NCBI GenBank assembly: GCA_022495995.1 | Contig: JAFEMH010002592.1 | Location: forward strand, 248,001 to 312,000 | Origin: Adenophora triphylla var. japonica | Lineage: Eukaryota; Streptophyta; Magnoliopsida; Asterales; Campanulaceae | Reading direction: 5' to 3' | Length of the DNA stretch: 64,000 nucleotides | In this document: positions 10,500-20,950 of the stretch, one piece after another | How positions within the stretch are numbered: the first letter of the stretch is position 1 | Layout: each line of letters opens with the position of its first letter | The notes under the pieces: model-generated | Seen by the model: only the letters and a program-made list of their open reading frames with translations | What the model was told of the DNA's origin: nothing | The model's database searches: none | Translations under genes and position numbers: made by a program

Positions 10500-11824
10500 T
10501 CAATCATAGTAGCGTCTGAGCTTGCTGAGGTTGGTGGGCTCCTTGAATTCGTTGCCATCCAGATCTGCCATTTTAACTGCTCCACCCGAAAATATCTTCT
10601 TAATCACATACGGGCCGGTCCATGTAGGGGCCCACTTCCCAAGAGGATTGAACTTGTTGGGAAGTTGCTGCTTCAAAACCAAATCTCCTTCCTTAATGTC
10701 TAAGGGCTGCACCTTTTTGTTGAAAGCCCTTGCTGTCCGTCTCTGATAGGCTCGGATGTGTTCCATGGCTTTGAGCCTACGCTCATCAAGTGTGGCCAAT
10801 CGATCATATCTGGCCGCGGAGCCATTCAACTTCTCGCTACTTGATTTTCTAATAAGATCCTCAAAGACGGGACTTCCAACTCAACCGAGTACCGCTCCAT
10901 CCCATATGTCGAGCAAAAGGAGTTTCGCTCGTAGCCGTACGAACGGAAGTTCTATATCCCCAAAGTGCCAATGGTAGTTTCTCGTGCCGCTCCCTACCTC
11001 GAATCGTCGTCTTTCGATTATCTCGCTCAATCGTTTTGTTAGCCGCTTCGACCGCTTCCATTGGTCCGAGGCCTATAAGCGGGAAGACTTGTGCCGGTAA
11101 TCTTGAACTCGCCGCACCGTCACAATCTCCGCCGAAGTGGGACCCGTTGTCCGAGATAATCTCATTTGGTACTCCATATCTGCACATGATGTCCTCCTTA
11201 ATGAACTGTGCCACCTTTTTGGAAGTCAACACCTTGTAAGATTTTGCCTCGATCCACTTGGTGAAGTAATCCACTGCTACTAATACAAAACAATGCCCAT
11301 TGCTTCCCTACGTGTAATCTTGCCAATCACATCAATCCCCATGTCGCAAATGGCCAAGGGGTTACCATACTATACAACTCGTGAGGGGGTACATGGTTCA
11401 AATTGGAACACATTTGGCATTTGGGACATTTCCGCACAAACCGGATGCGCCGGCTTCTATAGTGACCCAATAATAACCCAACCGTGTGATTTTCTCGTCT
11501 CAACATTCTGGCATTCATGTGTGGACCGCACAAACCGTCGTGTACTTCTTCCATGATCACTTCTGCCCGGTTCGCGTCTACACAGAGTAACAGGAGACCA
11601 TCGTAGTGTCTTTTGTACAACATATCATCCAAGAGGAACAAACCGTCCTGGCCAATCGCTTCAATGCCTCGCAAACTTTTAGCTTTCACGTCACCTAGAA
11701 AAGACACATTACCCTTCTTGAGATATTCATAAACTGCTGCGTACCACGGATCCTTATTTTCCTCGATGTCGTGAATCTCGCAGCAGAGGCTTCGTAGCGC
11801 AAGCGGGGTTCTCTCTTCGGCCAA
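10500..11824 (-). pseudogene. Tat integrase (frameshifted)
   Basis: Three frames together cover an integrase. 11824-11327 holds the N-terminal zinc-binding region with CPKCQMC. 11274-10861 holds the core, with the first Asp in MDYFTKWIEA, the second in ISDNGSHF and a glutamate in MEAVEAANKT, the D,D,E pattern. 10829-10500 holds the C-terminal domain with GKWAPTWTGPYVIKK, the Tat-type GKW...GPY signature, and no chromodomain. At least two frame changes (near 11300 and 10850) and an internal lesion near 11100-11140 make it inactive as encoded. Confidence 0.85.
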
Positions 11825-11884
11825 CTCGAACGGTTTTGGCGTACATTCCGTGAGGGATCTCGACCAAAGAAGCCAGCCAGAAGC

Positions 11885-12240
11885 TAAAGCGTCGGCAAAT
11901 CTATTTCGTCCCCGGGTAGATAATGGAATGTCACTTCCTTGAATTGCTTGACAAGCTCTTCCATATGAGTCTCGATATCAAGTTGCAAGTAGGGGTCAAC
12001 AGCCTTCCACTTCTTAGATGTCTCGATTGATAATTAAAGCCGAATCTCCGTATACTTCCAATTCTTTCACATTACGCTCCAAGGTCGCTTCTAAACCGGC
12101 TATGCATGCCTCGTATTCACCGCGTTATTGGTGGTTGTAAAATTCAGCTTGATGGCGATGGGGCGTGCTCATCTTTGGGATCAACCGTAGGATTCCCACT
12201 CCGTTGCCTCTCTTGTTTGCGGCTCCATCAAAGAATAGTT
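11885..12240 (-). pseudogene. Second (archaeal-type) RNase H of the Tat element
   Basis: Reading the minus strand, pieces in different frames match the dual RNase H typical of Tat: FDGAANKRGNGVGIL near 12230, EYEACIAGLEATLE near 12115, ELEVYGDSALIIN near 12060 and FADALASGW near 11900. The order and the FDG, E, GDS, DAL residues fit the archaeal-like RNase H of Ogre/Tat elements. Several single-base lesions break the frame. This domain decides assignment to Tat rather than Athila or chromoviruses. Confidence 0.75.
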
Positions 12241-12539
12241 GCCATCTCTCTTCCGTATCAATGTTAAAAATCCCTCGTCGGAAATTCCGGCTCAAGCCCC
12301 CGTTCTTCTACTTGGAAACTCGCTAAATGATCCGCCATGGCTCTCCCTTTAACTCGCTTTTTCTCGGCACATAGGTGATATCAAATTCCCTGCAAATACC
12401 GACCACTTGGCTAGTCTCATGGACAGAGAAGGTTTGTCAAACAAATACTTAATTGGATCCATCTTTGATACTAGCAGATCGGATGCGCCGACAAGTAATG
12501 CTTCGAGCTTGTTAACCACCCAAACTAGCCCTAAGATGT

Positions 12540-13988
12540 GTCTTTTCCAATGCCGAGTAGTTTAGCTCACTCCCCGCAACTTTCGACTAACAAAATAAAC
12601 GGCGTTCTCCACCCGAGAGTCCTTGGCTTCTTGTGCCAGCATAGCCCCAACGGCTGTATCGCCATCGTTAGGTACAATAGCAACGGTTTCTCCGAATGTG
12701 GGGGCGAAGGATAGGGGATTGACCAAGTATCTCTTGATTTCCTCGAAGGCTTCTTGACACTTCCAAATTCCAATCTATACTTGCGGTTTTCTTCATCAAT
12801 CTAAAAATCGGCTCACACATGGTAGTTAATTGATTAATGAAGCGGCTGATGTATTGTAACCGTCCCATGAATCCCTTGACTTCCTTTTCTGTACGTGGTG
12901 GCCTCATCTCCATGATGGCTTGAATCTTCCTTGGATCTGCCTCAATCCCTCGTTCGGTGACCATGTAGCCCAGGACCTTTCCTCGAATAACTCCAAATGT
13001 ACACTTGGCAGGATTCAAACGCATTGCGTGCTCTCGCAGTCTATCGAAGAATTTTCTCAAATCAATGAAATGCTGACCGTCTGACCCCTTGGAATGAATG
13101 ATCATATCGTCGACATACACCTCGATCTCCTTATGGATCATGTCATGGAATAATGCTGTGACCGCTCTCTGGTATGTAGCCCCTGCATTTTTCAATCCAA
13201 ATGGCATTACAGTGTAGCAGTATGTTCCCCATGGTGTGGTGAAAGCCGTCTTCTCCCGGGTCCGCTCCGCCATCTTAATCCGATTATATCCTCGCAAACC
13301 ATCTACAAAAGACTTGACCTCGTAATTGGCAGTGGCATCTACTAGCATGTCGATATTGGGCAGCGGGAAGTCGTCCTTTGGGCTAGCCTTGTTGAGATCA
13401 CGAAAGTCAACACAAACTCTAACCTTGCCATTCGATTTACTGACCGTCACAATATTAGATAACCACGTCGGATATTCAATTACTCTGATAAAGCCCACTC
13501 GGAGGAGCTTCTCTATCTCTTCTTTAACTTGCAGAGACCATTCTGGCTTAATGCGGCGCAATTTCTGCTTGACAGGCTTGGCGTCTGGTGCTAGCGGTAT
13601 TCTATGCTCCACTATCGAGTTATCCAAATTTCCGCATATCCTTGTATGACCATGCGAACACATCCGAATATTCTTTAAGCAGCTCAATCAACGCTTCCCT
13701 TTCAGTCCCTTCGAAGAAGCTTCCAATCTGTGTCTCTCTCGGCTCTTCTTCCGTTCCCAAATTAATACGTGATAACACCTCATCGGCAGCTTGGGCCCGA
13801 CCTTCCTTTTGATTGATAACTTGCTTAGAAATTTCTTTAATGTATTCATTGTTTAGTGTGTCCGCTTCTTCTAATGAGTCATTATTAACTAGGTTAATTT
13901 GATTAAGTTGAGCATTATTTTTAGTTAATTTATCATTAAGAAGATTGGCTATGAGGGGATACTCATAAAGATCTAGTTTTTCATTCAT
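12540..13988 (-). pseudogene. Tat reverse transcriptase and first RNase H (frameshifted)
   Basis: 13988-13620 is the pre-RT linker ending in DVFAWSYKDM. 13687-12668 contains the RT: KVRVCVDFRDLNKASPKDDF, MPFGLKNAGATYQR and the catalytic VYVDDMIIHS, then GYMVTERGIEADPRKI and GRLQYISRFI. Frame is lost after WNLEVSRSL; the classical RNase H follows in other frames (KPLLLYLTMA near 12700, NAVYF-type near 12600). One frame change joins linker and RT near 13630. The RT core itself is open over 300 codons. Confidence 0.9.
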
Positions 13989-13999
13989 AGCGAAAGGGA

Positions 14000-15298
14000 A
14001 AACAACATTTGCAACTAACTCATAGTCTTCGACGTGAGGTCATCGACTTGGAAGACGACTCAAACTCAAAAGAAAACACATCGTACTCAAACAAAACAGA
14101 CGACTCAAGAAACAGGGACTTGGGGGAATCAGGGGAGACTCGACGGGAGGAGGCATCGCCCCAACTCTTCAACCATGTATTCCTTCGTGGCTACGGGTCC
14201 GCCAAATACGCACCAATTCTTCGCCTTTCCAACCATGGGTGTCACCAACGTCCTTGGATCTCGTATCGCCCGCCATCTCTCGCCCCAATGACCGCAACCA
14301 TATCGTCTTCTATATTCAGTATTCCCCAAATGCCGCAATGTGCTCGACCATCCCATTCTTCTCGCATCCTCTCGAAACCGCAATGTTCTCAACCATCGGC
14401 TCATCCAAAGATACCGCCCTAGCTGATCGGCCAACCCATCTTCGGTCTTGATGACGTACCGGCTCGATCGTGACAACCTTGCCTCTCTTCCGACGTGGAT
14501 CCATGAGAACCGTCTTCGCCTTCGACCTATCAACTTCGTATCCCCGAAAATTTCGAAACCTTCGCAGCCTCGCCCGTATGATCAAACCATGGCTCACTAA
14601 ACTCCATGCAAGAGAATTCTTCGCCCTCCTTAACAAAGTAACTATTGAGGGAAAGGCGGTATGGCCTCATTTCTCGCTGTTGGTAGGGCAGCTTCACTCT
14701 TTTGATGTATTCAATTCTTTCCATCTCGGCTTTATCTTCGGGAGTACGGACGTAGCCTAGACCTTGGTGGCTGCGGTGATCAATAGCCTCCACTATTTTC
14801 GTGGGTCCTTCGGGAGATGCCCGCCAAGACCCACCCCGGTACAAATCCCATGTTTCTCATCATTCTTATAGCCGGCCGTACTCGTCCGATGTCTTTGTGA
14901 GATCTACCGCGCAAACTTGTGCTCGTGCTATTAGCCGAAAACCGCCGAACATTGAACTACCCTCTTCGTGCCGAACTGTAGGACCGGCTTTCCCCTGCTT
15001 GTTCCTTGAGATGTTACGTATCGTCTGTAAATAATCGTCACTTGATCGCCCGATCGAATTTCACACATTGATGCAATGAGGAAGGGACTCCATTCATCCG
15101 ATGCAACCATGGCCTACCCTAGCAAAGATGGTGAAGGTGGAAGGTATGTCTATGACTTGAAACTCAAGAATCATAGTAGTGGTCCCGCAAGTAAGGGGCA
15201 AACCGATTATTCCCAACACCGACCGGCTAGTAGAATCATATCCCCGCACGGAATGAACTCAAGGTCTCAAATCTGTGGACTTAGATCAAGGACGTCCA
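14000..15298 (-). pseudogene. Tat protease-RT linker, degenerate
   Basis: The region between protease and RT has only short minus-strand frames. The best (14844-14530) contains GLGYVRTPEDKAEMERIEYI followed by a basic segment, similar in style to the poorly conserved linker of Tat/Ogre polyproteins. Other open frames here, on either strand, are arginine- or serine-rich shadows. No independent gene is seen. Confidence 0.5.
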
Positions 15299-15606
15299 TC
15301 ATCCTAGAAGGCGCATGTTCACCGCAGAACCGTTATCTATGAAAATACGTGGCAACCTTTTTCCGTTGACTTCAATAGTAATGTGCGGTGGTTCATTATG
15401 ATCCGATCCAAACTCCGGCATGTCCAACTCGAAAATGTAATGATATTCCCAAAGTGTATGTTGCCGATCATCTGCGTTACATCTTCCTCGGCTTTGTATC
15501 GACGGCACCAAAGTCGCAAAGAAGATTCTCGTTCCAACATCATCCTGTGGGCATACGAGGACGTTAGCAAGGACCATAAGGATATATTGGCTTGAGTTAG
15601 TTTCAC
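15299..15606 (-). pseudogene. Tat aspartic protease region
   Basis: Frame 15577-15299 contains HNEPPHITIEVNGKRLPRIF and the active-site segment IDNGSAVNM, where DNGSA replaces the DSGA/DTGA of many aspartic proteases, as is common in Tat elements. An overlapping frame (15606-15337) carries the upstream conserved stretch ANISLWSLLTSSYAHR, so a frame change lies inside the domain near 15550. Cleaves the Gag-Pol precursor when intact. Confidence 0.75.
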
Positions 15607-15915
15607 TGCGTGAGAATAGGGTCTTCTTTATCGTGGTTTACTACTTCGCTTTCGGACCAAACACTTTCTTCGCCCTTTATCTTCCTCGGTTGATACACCT
15701 TTCCTGACCTCGTGAGTAGACTAACCCCATTCTTCTCCATATCGATACTTCGCGTGAATTTCAGCCAACGAGAGAGGTTTAGGACTCTCTTCCACATAAT
15801 CACCATTTAACGAGGCAACTTCTCTAGACAGCTCCTCAAAAGACAAAGATATAACAAGAAAATTCTTTATAAATTGAACTCAAATTACAAACTGACACAC
15901 CTGCCTCACTGTCCG

Positions 15916-17793
15916 TCACAATGCACTGATCGGATCGGTGAGGTCTTTCTCTACCATAGCAACATCACTACCAACTATCTTACTAGGATTTTCTACCTTC
16001 CCTTCAATGATGAGCTTCTGCACAGCCCTTTTCAAAGCAAAACCAGCATACTCGGAGAATTTCGGCACGAACAATCCCTTTCTGACAATAGCTAAGAATA
16101 CATCTTCTGTTGACAGCCCCAGTTTCTCAAAAGCATCTTCCATTTCTACCAAGCTAATAAAATTACCTTCCACCATGTGGATCTTATTGTTAGGGAGAGG
16201 ATTCCCCACAACATTTGGAGGCTTCGGCTTCTCTACCTTGCCTTGCCGAATCAAGTCTTGCACTAACCGCTTGAACTGAAGGCAGTAATCAGTGGTGTGA
16301 CCCTTGTATTTGTGGTAGTGGCAATACTTAGAAGCATCTAAGCCTTCCCTTTGGTTTATCGGTTCATAGTTCTCAAGCGGCTTGACCAAGCCCTTCTTTA
16401 CTAGTACTTCAAAAACCTTGCCCATTGGCATTCCAAAATCGTCAAACACTTCCCTCTCGCGGTTGTTATTCCCCCTCATTACAGCTTGAACATCCAAAGC
16501 AGCTTCCCCTTGTACATAATTTACTTGCCCCACGGGCTCTTTCTTTGCTGCGGTATTTGCGGGAGCTCTATAGCGGAATGAATTATTAGCAGCCCCAGTG
16601 TCCTTTGGTGGAGCGATTCCGGTGATGCCACTCTCATAACGTACGCCCGAATCCACCATTTCCCTAAGATTGGGAAAGTAACCATTACCAACTGCCAACT
16701 TGTGTCCGGGCAACAAGCACTTGTAAAAAATCTGTTTCTGTTCATTCTCCTTGGGCGGATACTGAATTTCGCTCAACTTATCATTCCAACGTTTGTAGAA
16801 GTCATAAATCGATTCTCCATTCTTTTGAAGCGTGTGCTCCAAATCAGCTCTATTCACTTGCCAATCCATGTTTGCTTGATACTTTTCAGAGAATACCCTA
16901 CTAACCTTGTCCCATGTGTCCCTTTCCTCCTCATTCAACTTCGTAACCAACGGAGAGCAGCCCCTTCCAATGTGCTATGGAACATTCTCGCCATCTGCTC
17001 GGGTGTACAGTCTTTGGCCCTCATCGCCAACGTATAGCTGTCTAAATGTGTCTTTGGGCAAGTAACTCCTCCAAACATGGCCATCTTGGGCATCTTGAAA
17101 TCTTGAGGTAGGGGTGCAACTTTGCTCGGATTAAGCATCTTGATGGGGGACACACCTTGCTTTCCCATTTGCTCGGTCAATGCCTTCACTTGTTCAATCA
17201 ACGCTAACACAGTCGGGTCTGTAGCAATGTTGGAGTTCTGCATGGCTGGGGGTTGAGTGATGGTAGGGGAGGTGGAGTAGGTAGGGATATGGTGGCCGGA
17301 ATAATTGAAGGGTAAAGTGGGAGGGGTAGATTAGCAAAGTGGTCCTTGGGTGTGTTGGCAGGAGGTTGATAGTGGTCTTTTGGTCTTGCTTGAGCTCCCA
17401 TACATGACAGGTGGTGGAACATTATTGTAGTTGCTTGGAACATAGTTGGGTAGAGGGAAGGTAGGTGCATTGGGATTGGCGGGATTAGGAGCATTGACAG
17501 TTTCATCTTCAACATCGACTACTTCATTCCCCATCAAGATAACCTTGTGTCCCCTTTTACTGAGTTCCTCAACAAAATGATCCTTCAAATTTCTTGATTA
17601 TGGTTCTTCAAAGTGCGATTCTCGCTCTTCAAGTTTCTCAACCCTCATGGTTAAACCTAAGAAAGTAGGCGTGCAGAGCAGGCGGAATGTCATTGAAGTC
17701 GGGGTTGGCAGGACCTTCCATTGAAGTGACTGGAGTAGAGCCGGTTGCAGAGGCAGCAGGTGCGCTTGGAGTAGTGGGAGGCAAGGTTGTCAT
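15916..17793 (-). pseudogene. Tat Gag (several frameshifts)
   Basis: The probable start is ATG at 17793 (MTTLPPTTPSAPAASATG); that frame closes near 17640. It is continued in other frames by a Pro/Asn-rich segment (17588-17331), then QVKALTEQMGKQG...RMFHSTLEGAALRW (17243-16950), then the main frame 16950-15916. The latter has the retrotransposon gag core (TWDKVSRVFSEKYQANMDWQ...IYDFYKRWNDKLSEIQYP) and a zinc-finger-like CHYHKYKGHTTDYC segment. At least three frame changes are needed, so no full capsid protein can be made from this copy. Confidence 0.85.
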
Positions 17794-18615
17794 TGTTGAA
17801 TGAAGAACGCGGCCCGACCTTAGCTCTGCGAAAGTATCAGAAAAGACTCGGTTTTAGGAGAGGGGTTGACTCAATGCAGTGTACTAGCTTGAAATTTTTA
17901 TTTACAAAAGCTTTGTACATTTTAGTCCTACAAAGGTTGGAAGGGATACCCCTTTTTCGCAACTAACTAAATATCCTAAAGTGGTGAATCCTAACGACTA
18001 ACCTTTCTCGTATAGACAAATAATGTGATTTTTATGAAAAGTACCGCAAACCAATGATAGGTCAAGATCTTTTAACAATATATAACTCGTTCTCACATAG
18101 CACGTCCTTTGAAAGGAAATCAATTTTTTAGTGCTTTTAAACTCTCGATAGATCTTGACTTATCATTGGTTCGTGGTGACTTAGCATAAAGACCCCATTA
18201 ATTGTCTATATAAAAAAGCTAGTCAAACCAACCGGTCATATGGAGTGTATTCCTAGAAAAGTGGGTGACGCAAGGGTTAGGTTTTAGGTTCCCACCGTGC
18301 AGCCGAAGCGCACTGATGAGTGGATGGCCAAGTGAGACTCGGAAGGGAGGCGACATGATCACCACACTTCCCGCACTTTGGCTTCTCCGAAGGGTAAAAG
18401 GGTGTCTGTGCAGTGTGACACGGACTCTAGTGGTAGTGTGAGGTAGAGGAGTCTAATTCTTTTTAGAGAAAAAAGAGAAAGATTTTTATTTACATGAAAT
18501 GCATGCATGCAATGCAACAGTTAAGAGTAAAGAAAATAAAAAGAAAGCGAAAAATACAACACCATACAAGAAAACGAAAGTCTGACCCACTTAGTTTGAA
18601 AAAGTTTCAAAACAG
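17794..18615 (-). other. Tat 5' leader (untranslated)
   Basis: Sequence between the primer-binding site and gag start on the minus strand. No credible ORF; AT-rich with a purine-rich patch (18460-18490). An imperfect pair of related segments around 18040-18080 and 18140-18180 (TGATAGGTCAAGATC / GATCTTGACTTATCA) is inverted and could form a long stem in the genomic RNA, perhaps part of a packaging or dimerisation structure. Confidence 0.5.
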
Positions 18616-18634
18616 TCCCCAGCAGAGTCGCCAC
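18616..18634 (-). other. Primer-binding site of the Tat element
   Basis: One base inside the 5' LTR the minus strand reads TGGCGACTCTGCTGGGGAC. This begins with the TGG expected opposite a tRNA CCA end and resembles the tRNA-Arg-type site reported for many Tat/Ogre elements. Its position fixes the 5' LTR as 18636-19707 and the element as minus-oriented. Confidence 0.75.
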
Positions 18635-18635
18635 T

Positions 18636-19707
18636 GTGAATACCCCGTCCCGATGCAACGCGCATTCGGAAGTTTCAAATAATTAATCATGAAAATGTTG
18701 GACCGAAATGGGATATTCATCTAGTGACACTCGCTTTAAACCATATTAAAATATTAGTTTAAATTTTGAGAGTCGCCACGCCACTTTGATATAGCCCAAA
18801 GCTTTGAAAAAAAAGCTAAACAGTTAATTGGGTTCGGGGGTCAAGTTACAACAAGAAGAAACGCTTATCACTCCTATTGCCCGACGGATCGGTCTTTCTA
18901 GCATATGGGATGTTGGTTGTGTGCGGTGTTTACAGGAATAGATAGAAGAAACGGGATCATGCATAAGGAGGAGGGGAGAGAAAGAATTAATTGATGATCA
19001 CACCCTAGAACCTTTGAGTTAGGCCCTCGGAAGGCGCACTAATCAACGTTCATCCTTGGGGGATTGTTGATCATGGGATAATTATAACTAAGGTGGAAGG
19101 AAAGAAATAGTTCCTAGATCCATTGGGTTTCTTAGGGCGAAACCTTAGATCATCCTCGGCTATGAACAATTAAATATATTAAAACAACCCTAAATCTAGC
19201 ATATATGGCATAAGCAAGAGATAAAGCAATTAAAATATACTAAGCATGCAAACAATAATAATAAAGACAATAATAAAGAACAAGAATATTAAAAAGAGAG
19301 TCTTACCAATTGTAGCAAGACTTGGGGGTCGAATCTTGGCGATTCGAGAGGAAAAAGAAGAACTATGGGTAAAGCAAGTGTGGTCTCGCTTCTCCCGGAG
19401 AAAATTGTGTGTGAATATGGGGAGCCGGGCACCCCTATTTATAATACCTCGGAACTTGGGCTGGGCCTCTAAAGGGTCGATCGGCTCTAGGACAGAAGGG
19501 TCGATCGGCTCTAAATAAAAGGGTCGATCGGCCAATGCACGGGCAAAGGGCCGATCGGCTCTTCCAACTGGCGTCCTTTCCAAGCTGACAGCGACGGCGC
19601 AGTACGGAAGAATTAATGAATTAGGGTTTTTAGGGTTTCCCTAGGGTTTCTTATATATTAACCGGGCCAAGCATTTAAAATGCCTTTTTTCGGACCGGGT
19701 ACTAACA
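18636..19707 (-). repeat. 5' LTR of the Tat element
   Basis: A 1072-bp LTR nearly identical to 3426-4498; differences noted by eye are five transitions and three small indels. TG...CA bounded; TSD ATAGG directly outside at 19708-19712. As the 5' LTR in minus orientation it should drive the genomic RNA. Confidence 0.92.
19436..19557 (-). promoter_or_regulatory. U3 promoter with palindrome array (Tat 5' LTR)
   Basis: In minus orientation, four CGATCG-cored palindromes (19552-19557, 19525-19530, 19502-19507, 19478-19483) precede a TATA box TATAAATA (plus 19436-19443) by about 35-115 bp. The best copy reads GGCCGATCGGCT-like with GCCGATCGGC core. The same array is in the 3' LTR and, in the opposite direction, before both antisense ORFs. 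TATA placement supports U3 identity; the role of the palindromes is inferred. Confidence 0.65.
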
Positions 19708-19820
19708 ATAGGCGGCGTTTGATGTATGAAAAATAGCACTCCATCCGTCTCTGTAGTAAGTATGATAAATGTCATTTTGGTAAGGAGGGAATGTTATCTC
19801 TAAATTTTAGTAACACTCAT

Positions 19821-20200
19821 TAGGGGATGGTCAAAACCGGTTTCGGGCCCGGTTTCGGTTCGAAATCGTCGGTTCCGATTTGGCAAAAGGGTGAATCTTA
19901 ACCGGTCCTTATCCAAAACGGTTCCGGTTACCCCGGTTTCGGTTTTTGTGGCGGTTCATGGCGGTTTCGGGCTTTTCCGGTCCGGTTCCGGTCAATAATG
20001 AATAAAGAAGCTAAAAATTATTGAAAAACAAGGAATTTCCGGTTCCGGTCCGGTTCACCATTTAAGTGAACCTTAACCGGTCCTTATCCAAAACGGTTTC
20101 GATTTTCATGGCGGTTCATGGCGGTTTCGGGCTTTTCCAGTCCGATTCCGATCCGATTTTCTGGTTCCGGTCCGGTTCCGATCCGATTTGGCCATCCCTA
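19821..20200. mobile_element. hAT-type MITE
   Basis: Ends TAGGGGATGGTCAAA and TTTGGCCATCCCTA, flanked by identical 8-bp duplications ACACTCAT (19813-19820, 20201-20208). The 380-bp interior is filled with CCGGTTCCGG/ACCGGTTTCGG repeats, typical subterminal repeats of plant hAT MITEs. No coding capacity. It lies inside the larger hAT element's right arm. Confidence 0.9.
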
Positions 20201-20563
20201 ACACTCATCCGTCCCCTCATAAGATACTATAAATAATAAACTTGATGTGGTGCCAGAATCTTTGGATCAACCTACGACGGTTCGTAAAAGAAATGAAATG
20301 GAAAAACAAATACTCCTATAAATTAGCAGGCCATTTTCAGCTAAATTTTAGTAACACTCATCCTTTTGCTTTGTAATTGTGCAAGTTAGACTAGCAAGTA
20401 TAAGTATGTTTTGAAATAGTTATTATTTTGGCCTCCGATGTTTATATGGGCCGGACTTGACTTTTTTTAGGCCCACTAATGTTTAGGTCCGACCCGACAT
20501 TAAGTGAAACTCGGCGGGCTTGGGCAGGGTCGGGTCGGGCCATTTGACAGCACTAGGTATAGT

Positions 20564-20950
20564 GTAAAATTATTTACGAAATTGTCACCGTATCATTTTG
20601 AAAAAAGTTTCGATTATTTATAAAAATATCAACACACGCACTTTCTTAAAAAAATGGGTTACTTACAAAAATATGATCTTACAGAAATATCACTCACGTT
20701 TTCATTATGGGCCAACTGAACAACAAGCCGCCAATTACCCACAATCCTCTAAAGGGAACGTTTCAAAATTTGGACGGTTCAGAACATTTATTTAACTAGA
20801 TTCTTCCTCAATTCACTTTGACCTGGAACACCAAAAGTCTAACTCAATACATGCACTCCTATAAACCACTTTCCCGATCCACATATAATTGTCCGATCCT
20901 ATAAATTTCCATCATCGCCACCGTCCAGCCACCGTCCACCACCACATACC
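20564..20950 (+). promoter_or_regulatory. Proximal promoter of the CoA-ligase gene
   Basis: The 387 bp between the hAT insertion and the start codon. TATAAATT at 20900-20907 is the best TATA box, 44 bp before the ATG; another TATAAACC lies near 20861. The 5' leader (20920-20950) is CCACC-rich. All more distal promoter sequence has been pushed 19.9 kb away by the composite transposon. Confidence 0.6.

Larger units (their letters stand above)
3426..19707 (-). mobile_element. Tat-lineage Ty3/gypsy LTR retrotransposon, near-intact structure
   Basis: Two LTRs of about 1.07 kb (TGTGAATACC...TACTAACA on plus) flank a 14-kb interior, with target-site duplication ATAGG at 3421-3425 and 19708-19712. 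Coding order on minus is gag, protease, RT, RNase H, a second RNase H, integrase. The tandem RNase H domains and antisense ORFs between integrase and 3' LTR are hallmarks of the plant Tat clade (Ogre/Retand group). The LTRs differ by about five transitions and three small indels by eye, so insertion is recent. Yet every sense ORF is frameshifted, so this copy is probably moved only in trans. Confidence 0.93.
702..20555. mobile_element. Non-autonomous hAT element expanded by nested insertions
   Basis: The left end reads TAGAGATGTCAAA (702-714) and the right end TTTGACAGCACTA (20543-20555). These are imperfect terminal inverted repeats (11 of 13 match). An identical 8-bp duplication GGTATAGT lies immediately outside (694-701 and 20556-20563), the hAT signature. 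Subterminal DNA on both sides is rich in GCCCGG/CCCGAC repeats, common in plant hAT elements. No transposase belongs to it. Without nested elements (982-2964, 3105-3293, 3426-19707, 19821-20200) roughly 1.4 kb remains. It lies less than 400 bp upstream of the CoA-ligase start codon. Confidence 0.85.

Noticed and set aside
14129..14636. Arg-rich minus frames suggesting an extra gene
   Set aside because: Fragments of the poorly conserved Tat linker; the frames conflict and no family resemblance was seen.
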